DNA of 54,942 nt from CAYMUL01 sp964393605 (GTDB lineage Bacteria > Bacteroidota > Ignavibacteria > Ignavibacteriales > Ignavibacteriaceae), in the NCBI GenBank assembly GCA_964393605.1, contig CAYMUL010000023.1:1-54942 (forward strand). The letters run 5' to 3'. This document shows positions 44,613 through 54,004 of the stretch, piece by piece (the stretch's first letter is position 1; each line of letters begins with the position of its first letter). A program made the translations under genes and the position numbers. A model generated the notes under the pieces. The model did not search any database. It was not told the DNA's origin and was given only the letters and a program-made list of their open reading frames with translations.

Positions 44613-44874
44613 AAAAATTCCTTTCGGATTCTTAAAAGTGAGTTATCAAACAATTTCAAATTCCCCATCTAAAGGATTGAAAAGACGAGGCAAACTTAAC
44701 TCTTTAAAAGCTAAATACAATTGCCGTTGCAAATATAATGAACGCTGTTCAGAATAACATTTATTATGAGTAAGAGATTTGTTTGCGGAAGTAATTTTCC
44801 ATGACAACAATGTATAGTTACTACTTAGTGCAAACTTAGTGGTAAAGCAGGAATTTAAACCACTTTGACACGCA
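44613..44874 (+). other. Intergenic stretch upstream of aceE
   Basis: No gene or RNA is evident. It is AT-rich and must contain the aceE promoter on the minus strand, but no clear TTG-N20-TAnnTTTG match could be fixed. It leads into the repeat array. Confidence 0.4.
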
Positions 44875-45698
44875 TGACACTAAGGAATTTATTATTTACG
44901 ATTGTCAATTCTCCATTCCCAACTATTCATTTTTAATTTGTAATTTTTAATTCTTAAAAGGAATGCCACAAAGTCACGAAGGCACTAAGGAATTTATTAT
45001 TTACGATTGTCAATTCTCCATTCCCAACTATTCATTTTTAATTTGTAATTTTTAATTCTTNNNNNNNNNNNNNNNNNNNNNNNNNNNNNNNNNNNNNNNN
45101 NNNNNNNNNNNNNNNNNNNNNNNNNNNNNNNNNNNNNNNNNNNNNNNNNNNNNNNNNNNNATTGTCAATTCTCCATTCCCAACTATTCATTTTTAATTTG
45201 TAATTTTTAATTCTTCTCCATTCTCTCCCGATGAATCGGGACACAATTCTCACTATTCATTTTTAATTTGTAATTTTTAATTCTTAAAAGGAATGCCACA
45301 AAGTCACGAAGGCACTAAGGAATTTATTATTTACGATTGTCAATTCTCCATTCCCAACTATTCATTTTTAATTTGTAATTTTTAATTCTTCTCCATTCTC
45401 TCCCGATTAATCGGGACTCCATTCTCTTCTCACACTTATTTATCCTCCGTAGGGAGACTCTTACCCTTACCCTTACTCTTACACTCTTCTCCTGCGAAGC
45501 CATCTTTTTTTTTCACCGCCGAGACGCGGAGACGTGAACTGATTTTCATTTTTAATTTGTAATTTTTAATTCTTAAAAGAAATGCCACAAAGTCACGAAG
45601 GCACAAAGGAATTTATTATTCAAAATTCTCTCCCGATGAATCGGGACTCCATTCTCCATTCTCAATTCTCCATTGTCTTATGGTTGGAGTATAAAAAA
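44875..45698. repeat. Intergenic repeat array with assembly gap
   Basis: At least four partial copies of a unit of about 105 bp follow each other: GCCACAAAGTCACGAAGGCA, AAGGAATTTATTATTTACGA, a TTCTCCATTCCC part, and TTCATTTTTAATTTGTAATT. Copies begin near 44884, 44989, 45319 and 45608. Between them are the palindromes TCCCGATGAATCGGGA (45226), TCCCGATTAATCGGGA (45401) and TCCCGATGAATCGGGA (45631), and a (C)CTTAC hexamer tract at 45460-45490. A run of 100 N at 45061-45160 shows the assembler failed here. No gene is present; the array is not a CRISPR. Confidence 0.8.
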
Positions 45699-46235
45699 TT
45701 ATTCTGCGCGGAGAATAGCCAAATCTTCCAATTTAATATCATTAACAAACGAGAGTACAAAATTCACATCATCGGTATTATCTGCATCGACTTCAATTAA
45801 GAATCTTTGCGCAACTGCGAAGGTGAGCGTCGCTTCTTTGTAATCTCCGGTTGAAACGCGAAGAATTCCACGATATTTTCCATTCACTGTATAACTTTTT
45901 TCGTAACCGCTTTCAGATTCACTTTCATAATCGGTGAGAAATGAATAAGAAATTAGTGCGGCCTGATAAAGTGTTGCATCGGTAATTTTAATAGATACAG
46001 AACGTTGAGGGGTTTCATAATCCGTTTCCGGAATATTTTCTTCATATCGAACTTCGGTAAGTGAAGTAGTAAATCCCATTACTGTTTGAGTTGAACCTGA
46101 TGGTTTTGATCTTGTAAATTTTTGTACTTCCATCTGCGGTAAAAATTCTTGTAGCTTTTTGAAATGGACAACTTTTTCCTGCGCGGTTGTTATAGCCGTG
46201 AAAATGAAAACGAAAAGTAAAAGTCTGTTGAACAT
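45699..46235 (-). CDS. Exported protein of unknown function
   Basis: A 178-residue protein with a clear signal peptide (MFNRLLLFVFIFTAITTAQ). The mature part (FLPQMEVQKFTRSKPSG, VSIKITDATLYQAALISYSFL, and EATLTFAVAQRFLIEVDADN) seems to be a small alpha/beta domain; I do not recognise a family. It is isolated, between the repeat array and the divergent metal-efflux operon, and the gap between their starts is 187 bp. Confidence 0.65.
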   Translation of the reverse strand: MFNRLLLFVFIFTAITTAQEKVVHFKKLQEFLPQMEVQKFTRSKPSGSTQTVMGFTTSLTEVRYEENIPETDYETPQRSVSIKITDATLYQAALISYSFLTDYESESESGYEKSYTVNGKYRGILRVSTGDYKEATLTFAVAQRFLIEVDADNTDDVNFVLSFVNDIKLEDLAILRAE

Positions 46236-46384
46236 AGTAACCCTTAAATTTATTAATGATTCGTTACGTCAAAAATAAAAGGAATGTTTGATTAAAACCA
46301 AAGAATAATTCATTCGGGAATCCCGATGCAGATTATTTTTTTTGTGGACATAATACCGATTTTAATCATGGATTGATTGAAGTG

Positions 46385-46415
46385 TTGTTAATTCTAAAAT
46401 CTATCTTTAACTTTG
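46385..46415 (+). promoter_or_regulatory. Promoter of the metal-efflux operon
   Basis: TTG at 46385-46387, 20 bp, then TAACTTTG at 46408-46415, matching the Bacteroidota consensus. Transcription would start around 46421, directly at the ATG (46423), so the first gene may be translated from a nearly leaderless mRNA. A preceding TTCGGGAATCCCGA palindrome (46314-46327) could be an operator or repeat remnant. Confidence 0.5.
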
Positions 46416-46422
46416 CACCGCA

Positions 46423-46845
46423 ATGAAAAAGAAAATATTTGTTTTCGGATTTATCGGACTATTTGCCATATCGACTATCGGTCTGCCGCTCACTATTCAC
46501 TTTTGTGAGATGATGAATAAAAGTTCCATCGTCGAGTGTGCTATTTGTGCCGAAGAAATTGATACTCCTTCATGTTGTGAAGTAGAATCGGATGTTCTTC
46601 GTTTTTCATCTCTTGCACCAAATTGCTGCCAGGAAGATTTTACATTTAACAAAATTGAAGATGACTTCATCAACTCGAAATCCGAAATTAAATTTATTAT
46701 CGATTGTTCATTCCACTTCGACGCCAATCTCTATTTAAGTTTTTCAAATAATCTTTCGAACGAGAAATATTTGAACAGCGACTTACCTCCTCCGGGCGCG
46801 GAGTTAAAACCAATTTATCTCCTCAATTCTACGTTTCTAATCTAA
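46423..46845 (+). CDS. HYC_CC_PP-like envelope protein of a metal-efflux operon
   Basis: A 140-residue protein with an N-terminal hydrophobic segment (FVFGFIGLFAISTIGLP). It has ordered cysteine motifs: HFC (about 26-28), CAIC, CC (twice: SCCEVES and NCCQED), and a DLPPPG near the end. This His-Cys / CC / PP arrangement matches the small HYC_CC_PP family found ahead of copper-efflux genes in Bacteroidota; here Phe replaces the Tyr. It may bind metal in the periplasm. First gene of the operon, 94 bp before tolC. Confidence 0.65.
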   Translation: MKKKIFVFGFIGLFAISTIGLPLTIHFCEMMNKSSIVECAICAEEIDTPSCCEVESDVLRFSSLAPNCCQEDFTFNKIEDDFINSKSEIKFIIDCSFHFDANLYLSFSNNLSNEKYLNSDLPPPGAELKPIYLLNSTFLI

Positions 46846-46939
46846 ACACTTTTCGTTTTACCGGAATAGTTAATCTAACTATTTAAATTCTTTTTAAATC
46901 ATTGTTGCTCTATGAGCAAAAATTTTTAGGAATAATAAA

Positions 46940-48202
46940 ATGAAAAGAAATTTTTTATTTTCACTCATAATATTTTTTACATCTACCGTCTATTCACAAA
47001 GTGAATCGCTGGAAACCTTGATAGACAAGGCGATCGAAGTAAGTCCGAAACTGAAAATGTTGAAGATGAAACAACATGCGGCGACGAACAGAATAGAACA
47101 GGAATCAAATCTTCCCGATCCGATGCTGATGCTCGGTGTGATGAACTTGCCCGCAGGTTCATATTCATTCACCGAAGATGCTATGTCCGCAAAGACAATC
47201 GGAATCACGCAAGAGTTTCCTTTCTTCGGAAAACTTTCTACGCAAGCAAAAGTTGAAAACGCCGACGTTGAAATAATGAAGTATGAAATTCTTGACGAAG
47301 AAAATGAATTGCGAAACACTGTAATTCAAAATTATAATGAATTAAGATACATTCGGAAATCGTTTCAACTAACTCAAGAAAATATCGAACTGCTGAAAAG
47401 CATTTCGGAAATTGTAAAAACTAAATACACAATTTCGGCGGCAAATCAACAAGAGTTGTTCAAACTCGAATTGGAAATTTCTTCCATGACTGCCGAACTG
47501 ATCGAATTAAGAGGCGAAGAGGAAGCAACGCTTGCAATTCTGAATTCACTTCTTCTTCGCGAAAAAGATTTTGCAATTGTTACAAACGATTTTCCCGAAA
47601 TAACTTTTTCTGCGGTCAACCCAGTTTCCCTCTTTAATGATGCGGTTGAACAGCGACCGATACTGAAGAACATCATCTCCGCAAAAGAAAAAGAAGAAAT
47701 AAAAAAATCTCTCGCGCAATATGATTTTTATCCGAACTTTTCTTTTTCATTTCAATTTGGTTATCGCGAAGATTTAGTTAGCGACCACGCAGAGTTCACG
47801 GATCATCTCGTTTCTTATACTTTGGGAATTTCTCTTCCTCTTAATTACGGAGGAAAAATTTCTGCCAAAGTTGAAGAGAATGAAACGATGAAAATATTTT
47901 ACGACGAGCAGTATCAAACGGCGTTACAAAAAATAAAGAGTGATATCGGCACTTCAACCGCAAAACTAAAATCGCTTGAAGAGAGGATAAAATTATTTTC
48001 AGATTATTCGCTTCTCCAAGCCGAAGAAAATTTAAGCTCATCGTTAGTCGCTTATCAAGTCGGCAAACTTGATTTTATTTATTTGATCGATGCGCAACAA
48101 ATTCTTCTCAAACTTCAAAATCAAATTTTCAAATTAAAAACAGATTATTTGAACGAACTGGCTGAGTTGGAATTCATTACAGGCAAAAAATTTACAAACT
48201 GA
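46940..48202 (+). CDS. TolC-family outer-membrane efflux protein (CusC-like)
   Basis: A 420-residue outer-membrane channel subunit. Signal peptide (NFLFSLIIFFTSTVYSQ), then the paired TolC repeats with long helices (RIEQESNLPDPMLMLGVMN, IGITQEFPFFGK, and later LGISLPLNYGGKISAKVEE). The GITQEFPF motif is characteristic of metal-efflux TolC proteins. It precedes the adaptor gene by 21 bases and would link the CusA pump to the outside. AGGA serves as a ribosome-binding site. Confidence 0.9.
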   Translation: MKRNFLFSLIIFFTSTVYSQSESLETLIDKAIEVSPKLKMLKMKQHAATNRIEQESNLPDPMLMLGVMNLPAGSYSFTEDAMSAKTIGITQEFPFFGKLSTQAKVENADVEIMKYEILDEENELRNTVIQNYNELRYIRKSFQLTQENIELLKSISEIVKTKYTISAANQQELFKLELEISSMTAELIELRGEEEATLAILNSLLLREKDFAIVTNDFPEITFSAVNPVSLFNDAVEQRPILKNIISAKEKEEIKKSLAQYDFYPNFSFSFQFGYREDLVSDHAEFTDHLVSYTLGISLPLNYGGKISAKVEENETMKIFYDEQYQTALQKIKSDIGTSTAKLKSLEERIKLFSDYSLLQAEENLSSSLVAYQVGKLDFIYLIDAQQILLKLQNQIFKLKTDYLNELAELEFITGKKFTN

Positions 48203-48223
48203 TTTTATTAGAAAGAAATTAAA

Positions 48224-49882
48224 ATGAAAAAATTATTATTTATAACGTTACTTCCGATTTCCGTTTTCATCATTGTCTATTTGCTGTTTATTAAAAGTGA
48301 TACGAAAAGCGTGGATAAAGGGGATAAACAACTTTACACATGCGGAATGCATCCTCAAATAATTTCGGAAGAGCCGGGCGTTTGCCCGATTTGCGAAATG
48401 CAATTAACTCCAATTAAGAACAACGGAAAAAATTCTTCGGGAGAGAAAAAAATTATTTATTGGCGATCATCCATGGATGCTACGGAAATTTATGACAAAC
48501 CCGGTAAAGATAGAATGGGAATGGAACTCGTTCCCGTTTATGAAAATGATTCTGAATCCGGTTTAGTTGCAATCGATCCTGTTGTTGTACAAAACATGAA
48601 TGTGCAAACGTACAAAGTTGAAGAGAGGGAACTCTCTCCAACAATTATTACGAATGGAGTGCTTGCCATAAATGAATCTGCCGAGTTTAAAGTTACAACC
48701 CGCATCGATGGATGGGTGGAAAAACTTTATATCAATTACACAGGACAAATAGTTAACCAAGGCGATAAACTGATGGAGATTTATTCGCCGGAACTTGTTT
48801 CTGCTCAACAAGAATTGTTGACGGCAATTTCTTACCGGGAAAAGATGAACACAACTTCATCGAAATTAATTTCTTCATCCAACGAAGAAATAGTTTCTAA
48901 TTCAAAAAAGAAATTGAAGCTATTAGGACTTGGCGATAGCGAGATAGAACGAATCATAAAAACGAAAGATGTAAAAACTTCAATCTCTCTCTATTCGCAA
49001 AAAAAAGGAACGGTGCTGGAGAAGAATGTTGTTGAAGGCGAAAAAATTAGCGCGGGTATGCCGCTTCTAAAAATTTCCGATCTCTCTTCTCTCTGGCTAC
49101 TCGCCGATATTTATGAATATGAACTTTCGAAAATTTCTTTAGGCGCAAATGCGGAAGTTGTTTTCAACTTTCTGCCCGGTAAAAAATATAGTTCATCTTT
49201 GTCATTCATCTATCCGACGATCGACGCTAAATCTCGTACGGTGAAACTTCGTTTCAATATCAATAACTACGGCGAACTGAAGCCGTCAATGTTTGCCTCT
49301 GTTAAAATTTATGGAAAGAAATCCGGCAAACAAATTGTAATTCCGGAGAATGCAGTCATTCGAAGCGGCGAAAATAATATCGTCATTGTTGCGCTCGGCG
49401 AAGGAAAATTCAAACCGCAACATATTTCGCTCGGCGGATATGCCGATGGGTTTGTGCAAGTAATTCAAGGACTCACAAAAGGTTTGCATATCGTTACTTC
49501 CGCGCAATTTTTGATTGACTCCGAAAGTAATCTTCGCGAAGCAATAAGTAAGTTTCAAAGCGGAGGACACGACCATTCTTCTTTAACAAATGAAAAAGAA
49601 AAAATTGTTGAGGAGAAGCCAAAAAAAGAAATCGATAAAAAACCGGAAAACGAAAAACCAAAAACAGAACACAATCATTACGAACCACATGAGTACGAAG
49701 GCGTTATCGACGTTGATAATATTGACTCCGACAAAGACGGAAAACTTTGGCAATGCCCAATGGACTGGAATGTTCTTTCGGATAAATCCGGCAGATGTCC
49801 TGTTTGCAATATGAAATTGAAAGAATATTCTCTCGACAAAATAAAAGAGAATTTAATGAAACACGGCTATCAACATAAGTGA
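48224..49882 (+). CDS. CusB-type periplasmic adaptor with metal-binding domains at both ends
   Basis: A 552-residue membrane-fusion protein of a metal RND pump. It has an N-terminal anchor (LLFITLLPISVFIIVYLLF), two heavy-metal-binding domains (residues 38-64, YTCGMHPQI ... CPICEMQLTPI; and 76-106, ending DRMGMELVPVY), then the adaptor hairpin and beta-barrel (SAEFKVTTRIDGWVEKLYI-like segment, PELVSAQQELL, GTVLEKNVVEG, LWLLADIYEYE). A His/Lys/Glu-rich linker (about 450-500) leads to a third metal-binding domain at the C-terminus (QCPMDWNV ... CPVCNMKLKEY, 507-536). Three domains suggest strong Cu(I)/Ag(I) or Pb/Zn capture. Confidence 0.92.
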   Translation: MKKLLFITLLPISVFIIVYLLFIKSDTKSVDKGDKQLYTCGMHPQIISEEPGVCPICEMQLTPIKNNGKNSSGEKKIIYWRSSMDATEIYDKPGKDRMGMELVPVYENDSESGLVAIDPVVVQNMNVQTYKVEERELSPTIITNGVLAINESAEFKVTTRIDGWVEKLYINYTGQIVNQGDKLMEIYSPELVSAQQELLTAISYREKMNTTSSKLISSSNEEIVSNSKKKLKLLGLGDSEIERIIKTKDVKTSISLYSQKKGTVLEKNVVEGEKISAGMPLLKISDLSSLWLLADIYEYELSKISLGANAEVVFNFLPGKKYSSSLSFIYPTIDAKSRTVKLRFNINNYGELKPSMFASVKIYGKKSGKQIVIPENAVIRSGENNIVIVALGEGKFKPQHISLGGYADGFVQVIQGLTKGLHIVTSAQFLIDSESNLREAISKFQSGGHDHSSLTNEKEKIVEEKPKKEIDKKPENEKPKTEHNHYEPHEYEGVIDVDNIDSDKDGKLWQCPMDWNVLSDKSGRCPVCNMKLKEYSLDKIKENLMKHGYQHK

Positions 49883-49928
49883 AAAGTTGAATGATGTTGT
49901 ACAATAAAAAATATTTTTAGGTTTTAAA

Positions 49929-52900
49929 ATGAGTTACACAAATAAAGAAGGAACGATCGCCAAACTGATTGAGTGGTCGATCAATAATAAATTTTTAGTA
50001 ATAATATTTACGGCAATTGCAGTTGCGTTCGGAGTTTGGGCGTTGTTGAATACAAACGTAGATGCAATTCCCGATCTGAGCGATGTACAAGTAATAATCA
50101 TTACAGATTATCCAGGGCAGGCACCGCGAATTGTTGAAGATCAAATTACATATCCGTTAACAACAAAAATGTTATCGGTGCCGTATGCAAAAGATGTGCG
50201 CGGCTATTCGATGTTCGGCTTCTCGATGATCTACATAATATTTGAAGATGGAACGGATATTTATTGGGCGCGAAGCAGAGTTCTCGAATACTTAAACGGA
50301 ATGCAAGGCACGTTGCCCGAAGGCGTAAGCCCGCAACTCGGTCCCGATGCAACCGGTCTTGGCTGGGTCTATCAATATGTTCTTAATTCCGATAAGAAAA
50401 ATTTGCAAGAGCTTCGTTCAATACAAGATTATTTTTTGAAGTATGAATTGTCTTCAATTCCCGGAGTTGCAGAAGTTGCAAGCATCGGGGGATTTGTAAA
50501 ACAATATCAAGTGAATGTTGATCCGGTAAAATTGGCGGCGTATAATATTTCATTACAAAAAATTAAACGCGCAATATTGGAGAGCAACAATGATGTGGGG
50601 GGAAGACTGCTCGAAATTTCCGAAACGGAATTTATGGTCAGAAGTCTCGGCTACATCAAAACAAAAAATGATTTAGAAAACATTGCAATTGAATATTCAT
50701 CCGAAACAGGTTCGCCGATATTTTTAAAAGATATCGCAAACATAGAAATTGGTCCCGAACTTCGAAGAGGCATTGCAGATTGGAACGGCGAAGGGGAAAC
50801 TGTCGGTGGCATTGTTGTAATTCGCTACGGTGAAAATGCTTTGGCTGTTATCGATAGAGTTCGAGAAAGATTGAACGAACTAAAAAAATCTTTACCTGAA
50901 GATGTAAAGATAGAAGTAGCGTATGACCGCGCGGGATTGATAGAGCGCGCCATCGATAATCTTTCCGATAAACTTTTAGAAGAATCAATTATAGTTGCAC
51001 TCGTGATAATCGCATTTCTTTTGCATGTAAGAAGTTCACTTGTTGCAATTTTCACTTTGCCTTCGGCGGTGTTAATTTCTTTTTTAATTATGAAGTTGCA
51101 AGGAATAAACGCAAACATCATGTCGCTCGGAGGAATAGCGATAGCAATCGGGGCAATGGTTGATGCTTCAATTGTGATGGTTGAAAATGCGGCGACACAT
51201 ATTTCGGTAGAGAATGATAAACCGCCGCACGAAAGAAGAGCTCATTGGGAAACAATTTTGGCTTCTGCAAAAGAAGTTGGTCCTTCAATTTTTTATTCTT
51301 TGATTGTGATAACAATTTCTTTTCTTCCGGTCTTCACACTTGAGCAACAGGAAGGAAGATTGTTTAAACCGTTGGCATTCACAAAAACTTATGCAATGGC
51401 GGGAGCCGCTATTCTTGCGGTTACAATCGTTCCCATTCTTATTGGTTATTTGGTTCGTGGAAAAATCAAAAAAGAAGAAGATAACCCGATTACAAAAGTG
51501 TTGATAAAACTTTATCACCCCGTTGTTGATTTCGTAATGGAAAAAAGAATTTGGGTAATTAGTTCGGCAGTTGTAATTATTCTTATTACGATCATTCCGT
51601 TTTTAAAACTTGGAAGTGAATTCATGCCGCAGTTGTACGAAGGCGATATTTTATACATGCCGACAACACTTCCCGGAATTTCAATTACAAAAGGAAAAGA
51701 AATTTTACAACAAACAGATAAGATCATAAAAACTTTTCCCGAAGTTGAATCTGTTTTTGGTAAGATAGGAAGAGCAGAAACCGCAACAGATCCCGCGCCA
51801 ATCTCAATGCTCGAAACTACTATTCAACTCAAACCGCGCAATCAATGGCGCGAAGGAATGACTCCTGAAAAATTAATTGAAGAGATGAACAACGCCGTTC
51901 AACTCCCCGGATTAACAAATGCATGGACGATGCCTATCAAAACCAGAATTGATATGCTCTCAACAGGATTTAAAACTCCGGTAGGAATTAAAATTGCCGG
52001 ACCCGATTTAAATGTATTAGAAAAACTTGGAAGAGAAATTGAAGAGAAGATGAGAAAAATTCCCGGCACACGTTCTGCATTTGCGGAACGAGCCGTTGGA
52101 GGTAACTATCTCGATTTTGAAATTGATCGCCTCGCAATTGCACGCTACGGTTTAAGTATTGGCGAAGTGCAAGATGTTTTTATGTCAGCAATTGGCGGAA
52201 CAAATATCACAACCACAGTTGAAGGGCTTGAGCGATATCCCGTTAATCTTCGCTATCAAAGAGATTACCGGGACAACATCGAATCGCTGAAGCGCACGCT
52301 GGTAAATATTCCTTCGGGAGGAAATGTTCCGTTAGAGCAACTCGGAAAAATTACCGTGAAAAAAGGTCCGCCGGAAATTAAATCTGAAAATGCGAGACCG
52401 AATACATGGGTGTACGTGGATTTACACGATACCGATATCGGAAGCTACATGAAGAGAGCAAAAGAAGTAATTAATTCTGAAGTAACACTTCCCGCCGGTT
52501 ATTCAATAAAATGGAGCGGACAATATGAGTATATGGAACGCGCGGCAAATCATCTTTATCTTGTTGTGCCGCTAACGTTGTTGCTTGTAATTATCATTTT
52601 ACATATCAATACAAAATCACTTTCGCGAACTGCAATAATATTTTTGTCACTTCCCTTCTCGGCAGTTGGAGCGATATGGTTGTTGTATTTAGCGGGGATA
52701 AATATGTCCGTTGCCGTTTGGGTTGGGATTATCGCACTCATCGGTGTTGATGCGGAAACGGGAGTAGTGATGTTGCTTTATCTTGATATCGCATACGATA
52801 AATTTAAAAAGAACGGAATGTTAAATTCACTGCACGATTTGCGCGAAGCAATTTTTGAGGGCGCGGTGAAAAGAATCAGACCGAAAATGATGACTGTTTT

Positions 52901-53111
52901 CACAACGATACTTGGATTGTTCCCTATTGCAATCGGCATTGGAACCGGTACCGATGTTATGAAAGCTATTGCATTACCAATGATCGGAGGAATAGTAACG
53001 AGTTTGATTTTAGAACTCACGGTTTATCCTGCGGTTTATTATTCAGTTAAAAAAAGAGAAGTAAATAAATTAATAGAATTAAATAACAATCAACATTCAC
53101 AAACAACATAA
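49929..53111 (+). CDS. CusA/CzcA-family heavy-metal efflux RND pump
   Basis: A 1060-residue proton-driven inner-membrane pump. N-terminal TM1 (FLVIIFTAIAVAFGVWALLN), NVDAIPDLSDVQVII, TDYPGQAPRIVEDQITYPL and YGFSMIYIIFEDGTDIYWAR are typical; TM4 holds GGIAIAIGAMVDASIVMVEN with the proton-relay Asp. The second half repeats the porter and TM layout and ends PMIGGIVTSLILELTVYPAVYY (in part). Heavy-metal subfamily membership is clear; copper and silver are favoured over zinc or cobalt by the adaptor's domains and the YHS partner, but this is inference. Confidence 0.94.
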   Translation: MSYTNKEGTIAKLIEWSINNKFLVIIFTAIAVAFGVWALLNTNVDAIPDLSDVQVIIITDYPGQAPRIVEDQITYPLTTKMLSVPYAKDVRGYSMFGFSMIYIIFEDGTDIYWARSRVLEYLNGMQGTLPEGVSPQLGPDATGLGWVYQYVLNSDKKNLQELRSIQDYFLKYELSSIPGVAEVASIGGFVKQYQVNVDPVKLAAYNISLQKIKRAILESNNDVGGRLLEISETEFMVRSLGYIKTKNDLENIAIEYSSETGSPIFLKDIANIEIGPELRRGIADWNGEGETVGGIVVIRYGENALAVIDRVRERLNELKKSLPEDVKIEVAYDRAGLIERAIDNLSDKLLEESIIVALVIIAFLLHVRSSLVAIFTLPSAVLISFLIMKLQGINANIMSLGGIAIAIGAMVDASIVMVENAATHISVENDKPPHERRAHWETILASAKEVGPSIFYSLIVITISFLPVFTLEQQEGRLFKPLAFTKTYAMAGAAILAVTIVPILIGYLVRGKIKKEEDNPITKVLIKLYHPVVDFVMEKRIWVISSAVVIILITIIPFLKLGSEFMPQLYEGDILYMPTTLPGISITKGKEILQQTDKIIKTFPEVESVFGKIGRAETATDPAPISMLETTIQLKPRNQWREGMTPEKLIEEMNNAVQLPGLTNAWTMPIKTRIDMLSTGFKTPVGIKIAGPDLNVLEKLGREIEEKMRKIPGTRSAFAERAVGGNYLDFEIDRLAIARYGLSIGEVQDVFMSAIGGTNITTTVEGLERYPVNLRYQRDYRDNIESLKRTLVNIPSGGNVPLEQLGKITVKKGPPEIKSENARPNTWVYVDLHDTDIGSYMKRAKEVINSEVTLPAGYSIKWSGQYEYMERAANHLYLVVPLTLLLVIIILHINTKSLSRTAIIFLSLPFSAVGAIWLLYLAGINMSVAVWVGIIALIGVDAETGVVMLLYLDIAYDKFKKNGMLNSLHDLREAIFEGAVKRIRPKMMTVFTTILGLFPIAIGIGTGTDVMKAIALPMIGGIVTSLILELTVYPAVYYSVKKREVNKLIELNNNQHSQTT

Positions 53112-53122
53112 AGGAAAAATAT

Positions 53123-53536
53123 ATGACTCCACATTTTTTTATGGCGATTGCCATGATCGTTTATTTCGCATTCGGATTTGGCGGTAAGCACGACATGATG
53201 CGCCACTCAAATATGCAAAATCATGATTCACATTTCGTCGGCGATTCAACTAAGACAAGTAAAGAGAAGATGAATCACCACAACCATGAAAAGAAAGATG
53301 ATCACAAAGATCATGAATTGAAAGATGATGCGAAGAAAGATTCAACCGAGATGAAAGCATGGAACACGGTTTGTCCCGTGCTTGGAAACGAAGTTGACGG
53401 CGAAACAGAACTCGTTGAATACAATGGAAAATATTATGGATTTTGCTGTCCGGGTTGCGATACAAAATTCAAAAAGAATCCAGAAAAGTATTCAAAGAAT
53501 TTAAGCGAAGACGGAACTGAGTTTATCAAAAAGTAA
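53123..53536 (+). CDS. His-rich YHS-domain metal-binding protein
   Basis: A 137-residue protein with an N-terminal membrane segment (FFMAIAMIVYFAFGFGG), a His/Met/Asp-rich region (about 25-80: MMRHSNMQNHDSH, MNHHNHEKKDDHKDHE), and a C-terminal YHS-type domain (NTVCPVLGNEVD, then YNGKYYGFCCPGCDTKFKKNPEKY). Such proteins are periplasmic metal sponges or chaperones. It follows CusA by 11 bases and closes the operon. A hairpin at 53552-53599 lies after it. Confidence 0.88.
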   Translation: MTPHFFMAIAMIVYFAFGFGGKHDMMRHSNMQNHDSHFVGDSTKTSKEKMNHHNHEKKDDHKDHELKDDAKKDSTEMKAWNTVCPVLGNEVDGETELVEYNGKYYGFCCPGCDTKFKKNPEKYSKNLSEDGTEFIKK

Positions 53537-53551
53537 AATCTTTTTTGTTTA

Positions 53552-53599
53552 TTAAGATGACATTCCTTCCGCCCACGATGTTGAAGGATGTCATCTTAA
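53552..53599. terminator. Hairpin after the metal-efflux operon
   Basis: TTAAGATGACATTCCTTC pairs with GAAGGATGTCATCTTAA (17-bp stem with one bulge, loop CGCCCACGATGTT). It is 15 bp after the YHS gene stop and preceded by a T-run. It can act as a terminator; as it has no U-tract after the stem, it may equally be a palindromic repeat. Confidence 0.5.
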
Positions 53600-53609
53600 C
53601 TACTTTAAA

Positions 53610-53720
53610 CCTTACACATGCACTTAAACTTACACATACTCTTACACTTACACTACGAAGTCCCACTGCCATCTTCTTTTTAACCGCCAAGTTCGCAAAG
53701 AAGCGCAAAGGAATTTATAA
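53610..53720 (+). repeat. CTTACA-hexamer/GCCAAG repeat, copy A
   Basis: Tandem (C)CTTACA and ACTTACA hexamers, then CTACGAAGTCCCACTGCCAT, CTTCTTTTTAACCGCCAAGT, TCGCAAAGAAGCGCAAAGG and an AATTTATAATTTATTA end. Copies B (53764-53884) and C (54851-54942) have the same order. An open frame of 143 codons through A and B is an artefact of the repeat and is not a gene. Confidence 0.75.
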
Positions 53721-53763
53721 TTTATTATTTTCAATTGTCTATTGCCCTTTGTCAATTCTCTTC

Positions 53764-53884
53764 TTACACTTATTTATCTCCCGAAGGGAGACACTTACAC
53801 TTACTCTTACACTTACACCACGAAGTCCCATTGCCATCTTCTTTTTAACCGCCAAGTTCGCAAAGAAGCGCAAAAGAATTTATA
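53764..53884 (+). repeat. CTTACA-hexamer/GCCAAG repeat, copy B
   Basis: TTACACTTATTTATCTCCCGAAGGGAGACAC in pieces: the palindrome TCTCCCGAAGGGAGA, then CTTACA hexamers, CACCACGAAGTCCCATTGCC and the AACCGCCAAGTTCGCAAAGA block. It closely matches copy C at 54851, and the B and C copies bracket the toxin-antitoxin genes in direct orientation. Confidence 0.75.
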
Positions 53885-54004
53885 ATTCCCAATTCCCAAT
53901 TCTAAATTCTCAATTATTAATTATACACGCGGTGCTTTTTCCACATCCTGATACAAGCGGCATCTTAACTTTATGATAAAAATTCTTATTTGAGCTATAA
54001 AGAT

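Noticed and set aside
45038..45253. 71-codon frame spanning the N run
   Set aside because: It is only open because of unknown bases and repeat sequence.
44875..45698. Regularly spaced repeats that could be a CRISPR array
   Set aside because: Units are about 105 bp, repeat parts are up to 50 bp with AT-rich low-complexity sequence, there are no unique spacers of constant length, and no cas gene is present.
53545..53976. Open frame of 143 codons after the YHS gene
   Set aside because: Its translation (TLTLTLRSP, IFFLTAKFAKKRK twice) is only the CTTACA and GCCAAGTTCGC repeats; it crosses both repeat copies and a hairpin, so it is not a gene.
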